DNA of 64,000 bases from Clostridia bacterium (lineage in GTDB: Bacteria; Bacillota; Clostridia; Oscillospirales; Acutalibacteraceae): assembly GCA_017439545.1 (NCBI GenBank), contig JAFSIW010000031.1:62001-126000 (forward strand), given 5' to 3'. The translations under genes were made by a program, and so were the position numbers. Positions 1 to 10,000 of this stretch are shown piece by piece; positions within the stretch are counted from its first letter, which is position 1, and each line of letters opens with the position of its first letter. The notes beneath the pieces are model-generated. The model did no database searches. It was not told where the DNA came from and saw nothing but the letters and a program-made list of their open reading frames with translations.

Positions 1-858
1 GCTATGACGCAGGATATTCGCCCCTTGAAAATTTTGCTGTTAAATTTAATGCCTACCAAGATCGACACCGAGACACAACTGTCTCGGTTGCTTGGTAATA
101 CCCCTTTGCAGGTGGAATTGGAACTGATCCATACCAGCACCCATAAATCCAAAAACACCTCGCAAGAGCATTTGCTTGCCTTTTATCAAACCTTTGAGGA
201 CGTGAAACATCGGTATTATGATGGTATGATTATCACCGGCGCACCGGTTGAGCTGATGGAGTTTGAAGAGGTAACCTATTGGCAGGAACTGTGTGAGATT
301 ATGGAATGGACCAAAACCCACGTACACAGCACATTCCATATTTGTTGGGGCGCTCAGGCGGGGCTATATTATCACTTCGGTGTACCTAAAAAGAAATTAG
401 ATAAAAAGATGTTCGGTATTTTCCCTCATACAGCCGACTATAAGCGTTCCATTCTGCTTCGTGGATTTGATGACGTGTTTATGGTACCCCATTCCCGTCA
501 TACCACCGTACTGCGTGATGATCTTGAAGCAGTTCCTGAACTGAAAATTCTTGCTTCTTCCGAAGAAGCGGGCGTGTATGCTGTTTCTACCGAAAACGGC
601 AAGCAAATTTTCATTACAGGCCATTCGGAATATGATGCTAATACGTTGAACAAGGAATATGTGCGGGATATCAATTTAGGCAAATCCATCGAAGTGCCTA
701 AGAATTACTTTCCTGATGATGATCCCACCAAGCCCCCCATGGTAACTTGGCGCTCCCATGCCAATTTGCTGTATTCCAATTGGCTGAACTATTTTGTTTA
801 TCAAACAACTCCCTATAATTTGGAGGAATTATCCTCTGACCAAAAGGTGGAAAAATAA
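1..858 (+). CDS. metA: Homoserine O-acetyltransferase (MetA family), 5' end cut by window edge
   Basis: Activates homoserine by O-acylation in methionine synthesis, in the cytoplasm. The frame stays open to base 1, and the first visible Met is internal: family members carry about 28 more N-terminal residues. The catalytic Cys lies in [10 protein letters not shown] (visible residue 114, matching E. coli Cys142 with an offset of 28). At the position matching residue 111 the protein has Glu ([10 protein letters not shown]). Glu there is linked to acetyl-CoA use and Gly to succinyl-CoA use, so acetyl transfer is inferred. The stop codon directly abuts the proB start, indicating cotranscription with the proline genes. 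Family assignment is firm; the acyl donor is a prediction. Confidence 0.93.
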   Translation, partial: AMTQDIRPLKILLLNLMPTKIDTETQLSRLLGNTPLQVELELIHTSTHKSKNTSQEHLLAFYQTFEDVKHRYYDGMIITGAPVELMEFEEVTYWQELCEIMEWTKTHVHSTFHICWGAQAGLYYHFGVPKKKLDKKMFGIFPHTADYKRSILLRGFDDVFMVPHSRHTTVLRDDLEAVPELKILASSEEAGVYAVSTENGKQIFITGHSEYDANTLNKEYVRDINLGKSIEVPKNYFPDDDPTKPPMVTWRSHANLLYSNWLNYFVYQTTPYNLEELSSDQKVEK

Positions 859-1632
859 ATGCGTATTGTTGTTAAAGTGGGAACATCGACCTTGGCATAT
901 CAAAACGGAAACTTGAATATCCGCCGTGTGGAAACCCTTTGTAAGGTGTTAAGTGATTTGAAAAATGCGGGACATGAACTGATTTTTGTTTCATCCGGTG
1001 CCATCGGCATGGGTGTTGGTAAATTAATGCTCAAAGAACGTCCCGAAGATATTCCATCAAAGCAAGCTTGCGCCGCTGTGGGTCAATGTGAATTGATGTA
1101 TACCTATGACCGCTTGTTTTCGGAGCATAATCATACGGTGGCACAAATTTTACTTACCGGTTCCGATATTCACTATGCTTCTCGGTTGAACAATTTCAAA
1201 AACACCATGAATCGGTTATTGGAATTGCAAGCAATCCCTGTTATCAATGAAAATGACACCGTTGTAACCGATGAAATCGAAATTGGCGATAACGATACCC
1301 TTTCTGCCATCGTTGCCGATATTATGAGTGCCGATTTGCTGATTTTGCTTACCGACATTGACGGGTTGTACACTGCTGATCCCCATACCAATCCCGACGC
1401 GAAACATATAGACGTTGTAGAAGATATTGATGACAACATTATGGCTTTCGGCAGCGGAAGCAGTTCTGCGTTAGGTACAGGCGGTATGGCTACCAAATTG
1501 CAGGCCGCTAAAATTGCTACCACAGCAGGCTGTGATATGGTAATTGTGGACGGATCCGAGCCGGTGGTTCTGTATGATGTAGTGGAAGGCAAACGAGTAG
1601 GGACTCGTTTTGTAAGTAAGGTGAAGAACTAA
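859..1632 (+). CDS. proB: Glutamate 5-kinase without PUA domain
   Basis: Phosphorylates glutamate to gamma-glutamyl phosphate, the first step of proline synthesis. The 257 residues cover only the amino-acid kinase fold: N-terminal VVKVGTSTLA nucleotide-binding segment, SSGAIGMG, the NENDTV motif near residue 130, LTDIDGLY near 170, and GTGGMATKLQAA near 205. The C-terminal PUA domain of the E. coli-type enzyme (about 367 residues) is missing, a form also found in other bacteria. The ATG follows the metA stop without a gap, and the ribosome binding site (AAAGGTGG) lies inside metA. The stop overlaps the proA start by one base (TAATG), which suggests translational coupling. Confidence 0.95.
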   Translation: MRIVVKVGTSTLAYQNGNLNIRRVETLCKVLSDLKNAGHELIFVSSGAIGMGVGKLMLKERPEDIPSKQACAAVGQCELMYTYDRLFSEHNHTVAQILLTGSDIHYASRLNNFKNTMNRLLELQAIPVINENDTVVTDEIEIGDNDTLSAIVADIMSADLLILLTDIDGLYTADPHTNPDAKHIDVVEDIDDNIMAFGSGSSSALGTGGMATKLQAAKIATTAGCDMVIVDGSEPVVLYDVVEGKRVGTRFVSKVKN

Positions 1633-2888
1633 TGTCTACGTTTGAAATTTTACAAGCCGCACAAAAAGCAAAAACAATATTGGCAAGCCTGACTTCTGAA
1701 AAAAAGAAGCAGGCTTTGCTTGCTATGGCGGAGGAAATTGACGCGAAACGTGCTGAAATTGTTGCCGCCAACCAAATGGATATTGAAAAAGCCAAGGGTG
1801 TTTTGTCTGATGCCATGATTGATCGGCTGACCTTAACGCCTGCCCGTTTGGACGGTATGACCGAAAGTATTCGTATTATTGCTGATCAGCCCGATCCTGT
1901 AGGAAGGATTTTGTCTACCAACGTTCGCCCCAACGGTTTGCAAATTCAAAAAGTTGCCGTGCCTTTTGGTGTGATTGCTATGATTTACGAAAGCCGTCCC
2001 AACGTTACTTCTGATGCCGCCGCTCTTTCCTTTGCCAGTGGAAACGTGTGTGTACTTCGGGGTGGCAAAGAAGCCTATCATTCTTCAAACGCCATTGCCA
2101 ACGCCATGCGTGAGGCTTTAAAAAAGCAAGGAATCTGCGAGGATTGCATTGCCCTCATTCAAGATTTAAGCCGTCAAAGTGCCGCCGACCTCATGTCTGC
2201 GGTGGGGTATGTAGATTTGCTCATTCCTCGTGGGGGTAAAGCCCTTATTGACCGTTGTGTCAGCGAAGCGAAGGTACCTTGCATCCAAACAGGCACGGGC
2301 ATTTGCCATGTGTATGTAGATAAAGATGCGGATTTGGATATGGCGTTATCCATTGTTGAAAATGCCAAGGCAAGCCGACCTTCGGTGTGCAACGCCGCCG
2401 AGGTATGTTTGGTGCATAAAGATATAGCCAAAGAATTTTTGCCCCGTTTGCAAATTGCTTTGAATGACAATCGTGCCAAAGCAAATAAGCCAACCGTTGA
2501 ATTACGGTTGGATGAGGTAGCATACGGAATTATTAATGGTAAACCCGCTTCTGCCGATGATTTTGACACCGAATTTTTGGATTATATCTTGGCAGTAAAA
2601 GTGGTGGACGATGTACAAGAAGCCATTACTCATATCGCCGCTCATTCCACAGGGCACAGTGAATCCATCATCACTAAAAACGAGCAAACCGCCAAGGCGT
2701 TTACCTCCGCTGTGGACAGTTCTGCGGTGTATGTGAATGCTTCCACTCGATTTACTGATGGCGGTGAGTTCGGCTTTGGTGGCGAAATCGGTATTTCTAC
2801 TCAACGGCTTCACGGTCGTGGCCCCATTGGATTGAATGAATTAAACACCTATAAATATATCATTACCGGCAACGGTCAGATTCGATAG
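1632..2888 (+). CDS. proA: Gamma-glutamyl phosphate reductase
   Basis: NADPH-dependent reduction of gamma-glutamyl phosphate to glutamate semialdehyde, second step of proline synthesis. The 418-residue length is normal for the family. Landmarks are VPFGVIAMIYESRPNVT near residue 110, the LRGGKEA loop near 145, the catalytic Cys in RPSVCNAAEV near 255, and the C-terminal FGFGGEIGISTQRLHGRGP. It overlaps proB by one base and is followed 12 bases later by proC, so the three proline enzymes form one unit with metA. Confidence 0.97.
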   Translation: MSTFEILQAAQKAKTILASLTSEKKKQALLAMAEEIDAKRAEIVAANQMDIEKAKGVLSDAMIDRLTLTPARLDGMTESIRIIADQPDPVGRILSTNVRPNGLQIQKVAVPFGVIAMIYESRPNVTSDAAALSFASGNVCVLRGGKEAYHSSNAIANAMREALKKQGICEDCIALIQDLSRQSAADLMSAVGYVDLLIPRGGKALIDRCVSEAKVPCIQTGTGICHVYVDKDADLDMALSIVENAKASRPSVCNAAEVCLVHKDIAKEFLPRLQIALNDNRAKANKPTVELRLDEVAYGIINGKPASADDFDTEFLDYILAVKVVDDVQEAITHIAAHSTGHSESIITKNEQTAKAFTSAVDSSAVYVNASTRFTDGGEFGFGGEIGISTQRLHGRGPIGLNELNTYKYIITGNGQIR

Positions 2889-2900
2889 GGGGATAGTAGG

Positions 2901-3704
2901 ATGAAATGCGGATTTATCGGATGCGGCAATATGGGCGGTGCTTTGGCTACCGCTGTTCGCAAGGGAAACTGCGATATTACCATTTTGCTGGCTGACAATG
3001 ATACCCAAAAACGGGATTCGCTTTGTGAAACCTTGCAAGCGAGCGCCGCAACCGCTGAACAAATTGCCAGCGAATGTGACGTGTTCTTCTTGGGGGTAAA
3101 ACCTCAGGGTATGAAAAGCTTGTTGGAGCAGATTAGCTGCGTTTTAACCAAGCGAAATCCTGCACCGCTGATCATTACCATGGCGGCAGGGGTGACCACC
3201 AATACCATTACCGATTTGATTGGCACGGTCTTGCCTGTTGTTCGCATTATGCCTAACACACCGGTGCAGTTGGGATGCGGCATGATTGAAGTTTGCCGCA
3301 ATCAAACGGCAACCGATGAGCAGATTGATTTGGCTCTTGACTTGTTAAAGGAAGCAGGCAAGTTGGACGTGATTCCCGAAGATTTAATTGATGCCGCCAG
3401 CGCGCTGAGCGGTAGCGGTCCTGCTTTTGTTTATTACTTTGCGGAGCAGTTAATGGCAGGGGCAAATCAATGCGGAATCCCCGATGAAAAACTGGTGGCA
3501 TATACCGCTCAAACCTTGCTTGGTGCGGCGCAAATGATGCTGAAAGGGGATCAGACCCCCGAAGAACTGCGTATCGCCGTGTGCAGCCCCGGCGGCAGTA
3601 CGCTGGCAGGACTGACCGCTATGCAAACCGATGCCTTTGATACTGCGGTACAAGATACCGTGAAACGCGCTTTCGCCCGTTCCAAGGAATTGGGAAAAGT
3701 GTAA
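2901..3704 (+). CDS. proC: Pyrroline-5-carboxylate reductase
   Basis: Reduces pyrroline-5-carboxylate to proline, the last step. The protein has an N-terminal Rossmann motif (GFIGCGNMGGAL), the GVKPQ segment near residue 70, MPNTPVQLGCGM near 118, and the conserved ALSGSGPAFVYYF near 165. It ends with the C-terminal dimer domain containing CSPGGSTLAGL. Length (267) is typical. An AGG-type ribosome binding site (GGGGGATAGTAGG) precedes the ATG. It closes the metA-proBAC operon; a strong terminator hairpin follows immediately. Confidence 0.97.
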   Translation: MKCGFIGCGNMGGALATAVRKGNCDITILLADNDTQKRDSLCETLQASAATAEQIASECDVFFLGVKPQGMKSLLEQISCVLTKRNPAPLIITMAAGVTTNTITDLIGTVLPVVRIMPNTPVQLGCGMIEVCRNQTATDEQIDLALDLLKEAGKLDVIPEDLIDAASALSGSGPAFVYYFAEQLMAGANQCGIPDEKLVAYTAQTLLGAAQMMLKGDQTPEELRIAVCSPGGSTLAGLTAMQTDAFDTAVQDTVKRAFARSKELGKV

Positions 3705-3713
3705 AGAGAATGG

Positions 3714-3747
3714 ATTGCCCAAGTAGTAAGATACTTGGGCAATTTTT
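3714..3747 (+). terminator. Rho-independent terminator after proC
   Basis: A perfect 12-bp stem (ATTGCCCAAGTA with its complement) with a 6-base loop is followed by a run of five T. It lies 9 bases after the proC stop and ends the metA-proBAC transcript. Confidence 0.9.
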
Positions 3748-3826
3748 ATCCGATATATCATCGCATAATATGTCGGGAAAGACAGCAACTGTTTTGTTAC
3801 AATGAGGATGACAGGGAGGGAATAAT

Positions 3827-4725
3827 ATGGATTGGATTCGTGGAATGCAACGAGCGATCGACTATGTGGAAGAACATTTGACCGAGCCGATTGATTATGA
3901 GCAGTTGTCGGCGTATGCCCATTCGTCATCCTATCATTTTCAGCGCGTATTCAGCATTTTGTGCGGATTTACGGTAGGGGAATATATCCGTAATCGGCGG
4001 TTATCTTTAGCCGGTGCCGAGCTTGCCAAAGGAAACACAAAGGTCATCGACGTTGCGCTGAAATACGGTTATGAGAGCCCCGATAGTTTTGCCAAAGCAT
4101 TTTATAAATTCCACGGTGTGCTGCCGTCGGAGGCTAAGAATAACGGTAATAGGTTAAAATCCTTTTCCCGCCTTGCGTTAAAATTTTCATTGGAAGGTGG
4201 TACTGTAATGAATTACAGAATCGAAGAAAAGGACGAAATGGTTTTGACGGGGTATAAGCGACGGTTTATTGGTGTGCCCGGTGAGCGTGCAGAGCAAGAA
4301 AAAGAGATGTACGTTAAAACAAGAGCCCTACAATACATTTTGCAGGGTTTATCTGGCGATGTAGAAACTAGTTACGATATCATTACAAGCATTGATGACA
4401 GCGGCTATGATTTTTATATTGCGGGTCGGCTAACTGAATACCATCGGAATCACCTTGATAAAGATGGTGTATTAGGAACTGAATTTGCCCAATATTATGA
4501 GAATGTTGTCATACCAAAGCAAACCTATGCAATTTTTGAAACCGAACGGTGTTCCTATCCAACAACGGTTTTTCTTGATTTAAGAAAAAGAATTGCCAGT
4601 GAATGGTTGCCTTCGTCGGGTTATCAGCTTGCGAATGCACCGGAAATCGTGGTTTCTCATTGGTTCAGGGGGATAAAAGTAATCAGAGATACAGAGAACT
4701 TTGGATTCCGATTGAGAAGATATAA
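3827..4725 (+). CDS. AraC-type regulator with GyrI-like ligand domain, frameshifted near the 3' end
   Basis: Residues 1-105 form an AraC-type double helix-turn-helix (DYVEEHLTEPIDYEQLSAYA, then ALKYGYESPDSFAKAF), and about 125-285 a GyrI-like effector-binding domain. In the reading frame as written the protein would run to 5002, deep into the convergent apgM gene. The normal family ending is found one frame over: after HWFRG, codons from 4672 read DKSNQRYRELWIPIEKI and stop at 4723-4725. The switch falls in a run of five G (4668-4672); six G would restore a 299-residue protein. This is a one-base loss, an assembly error or slippage. Coordinates give the restored gene; only the last 17 residues are affected. 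A GGGAGGG ribosome binding site supports the start. Confidence 0.8.
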
Positions 4726-4726
4726 C

Positions 4727-4756
4727 CAAAAACCGCCACAGAGTTCTGTGGCGGTT
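4727..4756 (-). terminator. Terminator of apgM
   Basis: On the minus strand an 11-bp stem (AACCGCCACAG with its complement, 4-base loop) ends in a T run formed by the A tract at 4728-4732. It lies 9 bases beyond the apgM stop and just after the restored stop of the convergent regulator gene. Confidence 0.85.
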
Positions 4757-4765
4757 ACGATTTGT

Positions 4766-5974
4766 TTACCCTTGAATCATCCGATCAATCAAGGTATATG
4801 CTTTTTCAATCATAATACCCGAATCGGTGGCGGTTTTCTCATTGAACACCTTGGGACCGTTTACGGGTTTATTACTCCGATAGAGCAAATAGGGAACAGG
4901 GTCGGAGGAATGGGTCATGATCGAAAGGGGAGTAGGATGATCGGGCATGATCAACAAGGTGAAATCATCCATTTCTTTCACTGCTTGCAAAACAGGACCT
5001 AAAATCTTGTGGTCAATGATAGAAATGGCTTTGGGCTTGTTTTCTACTTCGCCACGGTGACCGCATTCATCGGGGGCTTCTACGTGAATGTATACGTAGT
5101 CTTGTCCCTTTTTCAAAGCATCAATAGCGGCTTGTGCCTTGCCGTCAAAGTTGGTATCCAAATACCCCGTAGCACCTTCCACCTCGGCAATTTCCATATC
5201 CGAGCAACGGGCAATGCCTTTCAGCAGGTCTACCGCTGAGATCATGGTAGCTTTCAGCCCTGTTTTTTCCTCGAAGTTGGCAAGTTGAGGGCGAGAGCCT
5301 TGACCCCACAACCAAATGTGGGTGGCAGGGCGTTTGCCTTCGGCAATTCGTTTCAGATTTACAGGATGGTCTTTCAAAACAGCGTTGCTTTGTTCCATCA
5401 TGGCAATCAATTCTTTCGCCAAGGGATTGGTGTTCAGATACGGTCCAATCACCTTGCCGCTGATGTCGTGGGGCGGGGTGAGTTTTCCGATGTCTACCGT
5501 GCCGTCTTTCCACACCAAACAGTGACGATAACTGACACCGGGGTAAAAACTGTAAATCTCATTGCCCATAGCTTCTTGTACTGCCGCAATCAGCTCCTTG
5601 GCTTCGGCGGTAGAAATATCGCCGGCACAATAGTCTACCATGGTTTTGTCGGCAAAGTTTTCTTCGTCGCTCAAGGTGACCAGATTGGTGCGCATAGCAA
5701 CGTCGTTATCACCAAGGTTGATACCCATATTGGCGGCTTCCAGGGGAGAGCGACCGGTGTAATAAGCCGCAGGGTCATAACCCACTACCGAAAGATTGGC
5801 AACGTCGCTACCGGGGGACATTCCGTCGGGCACGGTTTTGGCAAGACCGATTTCGGAGTAAGGAGCAAGAGCATCCATATTGGGAGTGTCGGCATATTCC
5901 AACGGGGTTTTGTTACCCAACGCTTCTACGGGATAATCGGACATACCGTCACACAAAAGAACAATGTATTTCAT
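4766..5974 (-). CDS. apgM: Cofactor-independent phosphoglycerate mutase, archaeal type
   Basis: Interconverts 3- and 2-phosphoglycerate in glycolysis without bisphosphoglycerate. It belongs to the alkaline phosphatase-like ApgM group (about 400 residues), not the 510-residue GpmI type. Metal-binding landmarks are LLCDGMSDYP at the N-terminus, the presumed nucleophile region MSPGSDVANLSVVGYDP near residue 60, HVEAPDECGHRG near 290, and MPDHPTP near 340. ATG at 5974 is preferred because GAGGTG lies 6 bases upstream; an in-frame GTG at 5983 is part of that ribosome binding site. It sits downstream of an AraC gene on the same strand, 53 bases apart. Confidence 0.95.
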   Translation of the reverse strand: MKYIVLLCDGMSDYPVEALGNKTPLEYADTPNMDALAPYSEIGLAKTVPDGMSPGSDVANLSVVGYDPAAYYTGRSPLEAANMGINLGDNDVAMRTNLVTLSDEENFADKTMVDYCAGDISTAEAKELIAAVQEAMGNEIYSFYPGVSYRHCLVWKDGTVDIGKLTPPHDISGKVIGPYLNTNPLAKELIAMMEQSNAVLKDHPVNLKRIAEGKRPATHIWLWGQGSRPQLANFEEKTGLKATMISAVDLLKGIARCSDMEIAEVEGATGYLDTNFDGKAQAAIDALKKGQDYVYIHVEAPDECGHRGEVENKPKAISIIDHKILGPVLQAVKEMDDFTLLIMPDHPTPLSIMTHSSDPVPYLLYRSNKPVNGPKVFNEKTATDSGIMIEKAYTLIDRMIQG

Positions 5975-6027
5975 AAGTATCACCTCAAAGATATTTTACT
6001 TGAAACAAGATCGAATTGCAAGACCTA

Positions 6028-6909
6028 TTATAACGGTTGCGTATGAGTTTTTTGATATTTATGGGGTGTCATGCCGGTCCGTTTTTTAAAGAATTGAATG
6101 AAATGGGAGTAATCGCTAAACCCGCAGGCATAACACACGTCAGTAATGCTTCCGCCGTGAGTCAACAACCGTTTGGCTTGTTCCAATCGGACGTTGAGTA
6201 AATATTCATAAGGGGAAACGCCAATATACTTTCTGAAATAAGAAGAAAGATGGGACTTGCTGATGCTGAAATGCTTTGCCATTTGCTCTAAAGTGATTGC
6301 CTCGTGAAAATGTCGGTTAATATATTCAATAACGTCTTTAATGATTTTCGGCGTTTTGGTTTTTGGCTGTTCTACAGCGGGACGCACGTAGCCTTGATTG
6401 ACCATTTTCAGGATTTGCAGAAAATTGGTGAACAGATTCAATTGAATATCAAATTCGCTCTCTCCGTCATATCCGATAATTTGAAAACAAAGATCGATCA
6501 ATCGTTTGCGTTGCTGTTCCGGCAAAGAGATGAGGTTGTATTCATAATTTTCTCGTTGATAAAAAAACGAAAGCAACTCTTCGTTCATCGACCGAATAAA
6601 CGTAAAGTGTTCGGGCATAAAGAAAATTACAAACCGTTCCCACACGGTGTTGGATTCAATGGTGCTGAAATGGACCTCATCTTTGTTGTAAATGAGAATA
6701 TCACCGTAGGTTAGCTTATACATATGGTCGCCGATAAAAAAGGTACCGTCGCCGCTTAGATGTACGTAGATTTCTGCACGCATGGGACGGCTGAATTTTA
6801 CATCGGTCTTTTCGTTAATATTGTCACGAGAGTAGCGAAAAGCAATTAACGGAATTTTTTGATTTTCGTCAGAAAGAAACTGTTTGATTTCTTTACGGAT
6901 TTCGTGCAT
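6028..6909 (-). CDS. AraC-family transcription regulator (cupin sensor), divergent from the GH2 gene
   Basis: The 293-residue protein has an N-terminal cupin-like sensor (about 25-110, including the AEIYVHLSGDGTFFIGDH stretch) and two C-terminal helix-turn-helix motifs at about 195-290 (EAITLEQMAKHFSISKSHLS and ITDVCYACGFSDYSHFIQFF). A strong GGAGGTGG site lies just before the ATG. It is transcribed away from the GH2 gene across a 136-base spacer that holds an inverted repeat. That arrangement is typical of local sugar-responsive activators, so control of the GH2 gene is inferred. The inducer is not predictable from sequence. Confidence 0.9.
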   Translation of the reverse strand: MHEIRKEIKQFLSDENQKIPLIAFRYSRDNINEKTDVKFSRPMRAEIYVHLSGDGTFFIGDHMYKLTYGDILIYNKDEVHFSTIESNTVWERFVIFFMPEHFTFIRSMNEELLSFFYQRENYEYNLISLPEQQRKRLIDLCFQIIGYDGESEFDIQLNLFTNFLQILKMVNQGYVRPAVEQPKTKTPKIIKDVIEYINRHFHEAITLEQMAKHFSISKSHLSSYFRKYIGVSPYEYLLNVRLEQAKRLLTHGGSITDVCYACGFSDYSHFIQFFKKRTGMTPHKYQKTHTQPL

Positions 6910-6949
6910 GATCCACCTCCACGAATGTGCAATATTATTATGTTTTTAT

Positions 6950-6987
6950 ATAACATAGTTATATATTGAGCAGTAATACTATGTTAT
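6950..6987. promoter_or_regulatory. Inverted repeat between araC-type gene and GH2 gene
   Basis: ATAACATAGT (6950-6959) and its complement ACTATGTTAT (6978-6987) form a perfect 10-bp inverted repeat with 18 bases between the arms. The right arm runs into a -10-like TATAAT at 6985-6990, and no good -35 box exists at the normal distance. A weak -35 next to a symmetric site is what an activator-dependent promoter looks like. AraC binding is inferred, not shown. Confidence 0.55.
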
Positions 6988-7045
6988 AATTATTACACAG
7001 TTACCATGTAATTGCAAGAATTTTTTGTTTGGAGGGTCAATTCGC

Positions 7046-10000
7046 ATGAAAAAAGTGAAAATCTTATTGTCTTTGATTCTGACTCTTGCAACGGTTTTGT
7101 CTTGCTGTCCCGCTATACTTGTCAGCGCGGCAGATGAAGTGTTGCTATCTAGCGGAAAAACAGCAACGGCATCGCTGTTTCAAGCAGGAAGCGGTGTTGC
7201 AGCCAACGCAGTAGACGGTAAATTTGATACCAAGTGGTCTACCTTTGGTTATGACAATGTTGCTCCGGTTGCCTTGCAAGTGGATTTGGGACAGGTCCAA
7301 GAGATTTCTAAATTTGGCTTGTCTTGGTATGGAACGAATCGCATATTCAATTTTGAAATTTACGTAACCGATTCGTCGCTCATTTCAGGTTCCGATGTCA
7401 ACACAACCGGTAAAACGGCTGTGTATTCCGGCGTGGGTAACGGTACACCAAACAATGCCACTGCCTGCGATTATATCACCCTGAGCCAATCTGCTACAGG
7501 TCGTTACGTCACGGTTGTGGTTACCGGTTTTGGCGGTAGTGCTAAATTTGCCGTTTTGGCTGAATTAGAGGTTTGGGGCGGATCCGGCTCTTCCGGCTCC
7601 ACCGAGCCTGTCGATCCTGCAAAAGGCTTGCTTTCCGGACATGACGTAGTTACTACCTTTGCCGAAAACGGTGCGGGTGTTGCCAATGCAATTGACGATA
7701 ATATTGCTACCCGTTGGTCTTCTTACGGCGGCACGTTACCCGCTGCTATGATGGTTGACACCTTTCAGCAGATTAGCATTGATCAAGTAGAGATACTTAT
7801 GTTCCAAAACAACCGAAACTATGATTTGGAACTGTACTTGTCCGATTCACCTACCATCGATTCTGCAGGGAAGATGGATCTGTCTCAGGCAAAAAAAATA
7901 GCCTCTGACAATTGTACAGGTGTGGGGGACGGCGCAACCAAACCGTCCGCCGGTACGCCGATGTCCAAAATTACTACGGACAACTCGGTGAAAGGACGCT
8001 ATTTTACCTTGGTTTGTACCGCCGCAAGCAGCGGCACAGCCGTTGCTTTGTGGGAGGTTGAGGCCTACGGTACAGTGCACGGTGACGTGGAACGCAAGGT
8101 TTTGGATATTCAAAATATCGCTCCTGTTTCGGTACCGTTTGGCACCACAGATCTTTCAGCCGTTTTACCCAAAGAGGTTGAGGTGTTGGTAGAGGGTAAT
8201 GAGCTCTCATCAACCGAAGTGAAGTGGGACACTAACGGCTTTAACGGCAATCAAGTCGGCTCAGTAGTATTAAAAGGCTCGTTTGTTAATCAAGCGATTA
8301 ATGTGAACGAATTGACTCCTGAAATTACCGTAACCGTTCGCTCTCAAGCAGAAGATCAAGCGGTTCGTCAGCAATTCACCATTAATGATAACTGGTTATA
8401 TATCAAAGGTGACGTTGAAAACGGTCATGCGATCGGCTTGAACACCGAGCGATTCCATTCGGTTTCGTTGCCCCATACTTTCAATGCCTATGACGGGCAG
8501 GATGGCGGCGGCGCGACCTTTGTGGGCAATTTCTACAAAGGTCCTAACTGGTACCGCAAGGTGTTGAAAACCGATTCTCGCTACGAAGGCAAGCAAGTGA
8601 AATTGTACTTCGAAGGGGTAAGCCGTACCTGTGAAGTTTATGTGAATGGCGTTAAAGCGGGCAGTCACGACGGTGCTTTCACCGCCTTTGAGATTGACGT
8701 TACCTCCCTTTTAAAAGCCAATGCGGATAACTTAATTGCTGTTCGTGTAGACAGCACCAACGATGGTACGACCAGTCCTATTACCGGGGACTTTACGGTG
8801 TTCGGCGGTATTTATCGTGACGTTTCGGTCCGCTTGACCGATTCTGTATACGTTGGGCAGGATGAGACTTCGGATTTTGGTATGAAACTGACCCAAAAAT
8901 CCGTTTCTAAATCTTCCGCCACCTTGGGCGTATCGGCAGATCTTGTCAATGCCACCGCCTCTTCTCAATCTGTTACGGCAACCGTTACGCTGAAGAATCC
9001 TTCTGCTTCTGACGTAACCTGGATTGACGAGATTCCTGATGTGTATCTGCCCTTCAATAAATCCCAAATGACACCCGGAGGCACAGTGGCAACCAAAACG
9101 GTAACCGTTAACGTTCCCGCCAACGGCAGTTATGCTTTGAATCACGATTTTGTTATTACCAATCCTCATTTATGGAACGGCCTTGCTGACCCCTATCGTT
9201 ATATGGTTGAAATCCAACTGCAGGTCGGCGGCAAAGTAGTGGATACTGTTTCGGATTTTGTTGGTTTACGTACCTTTACGGTGGATAGCAACAAGGGGGC
9301 GTACTTAAACGGGAATTCGTATAATTTGCGTGGCGTAAGCCGTCACCAGGACCGTGAGAATATGGGCTGGGCCATCACCCAAAAAGAGCACAACGAAGAT
9401 ATTGCTTTGATCTATAAGATGGGTGCCAATGCAGTTCGTTTGGCTCACTACCCCCAAAGCGATTATACTTATGATCTGTGCGATCAATACGGTTTGTGTG
9501 TTTGGGCTGAAGTATCATTGGTCAATGAGATCGGTGGGGAAGGGACTTACGAATCTCCCAATGCGGTTCGTGCTGAGTTTTTTACCAACGTAAAGCAAGA
9601 ATTGAAAGAGATGATTTTACAACAATACAATCATCCTTCTATTGTTGTGTGGGGCATTGAAAATGAGTGTTACGGCACCGATGATACCCATACCAAGTTT
9701 ATGGCTGAACTCAATAATTTAGCTCATACTTTGGATACAACCCGATTGACCACTCTTGCTACCCAAAACGGTGCGGCCTATAATTGGAAAACGAATTTGG
9801 CGGCGTGGAATCTTTATCCCGGTTGGTATAACGACACAGTTGAAGATATGGATACCATTGTTGCCGCTCGTCGCGCAGAAGATAAACAAAAACGTCCCAT
9901 CGGTATTTCGGAATACGGTCTTGGCGCCAATGCCCAGCATCATGCCGATGATGAGACCATTGTTTGCTCACAGGCTACTCCCACGCAATCTCAGGAATAT

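Noticed and set aside
4726..5002. Read-through tail of the AraC/GyrI frame
   Set aside because: It crosses a terminator and 230 bases of the well-supported apgM gene on the other strand, and the normal family C-terminus lies one frame over and stops at 4725.
5285..6046. Long plus-strand frame opposite apgM
   Set aside because: It mirrors codon patterns of apgM, has no ribosome binding site, and no recognisable protein features.
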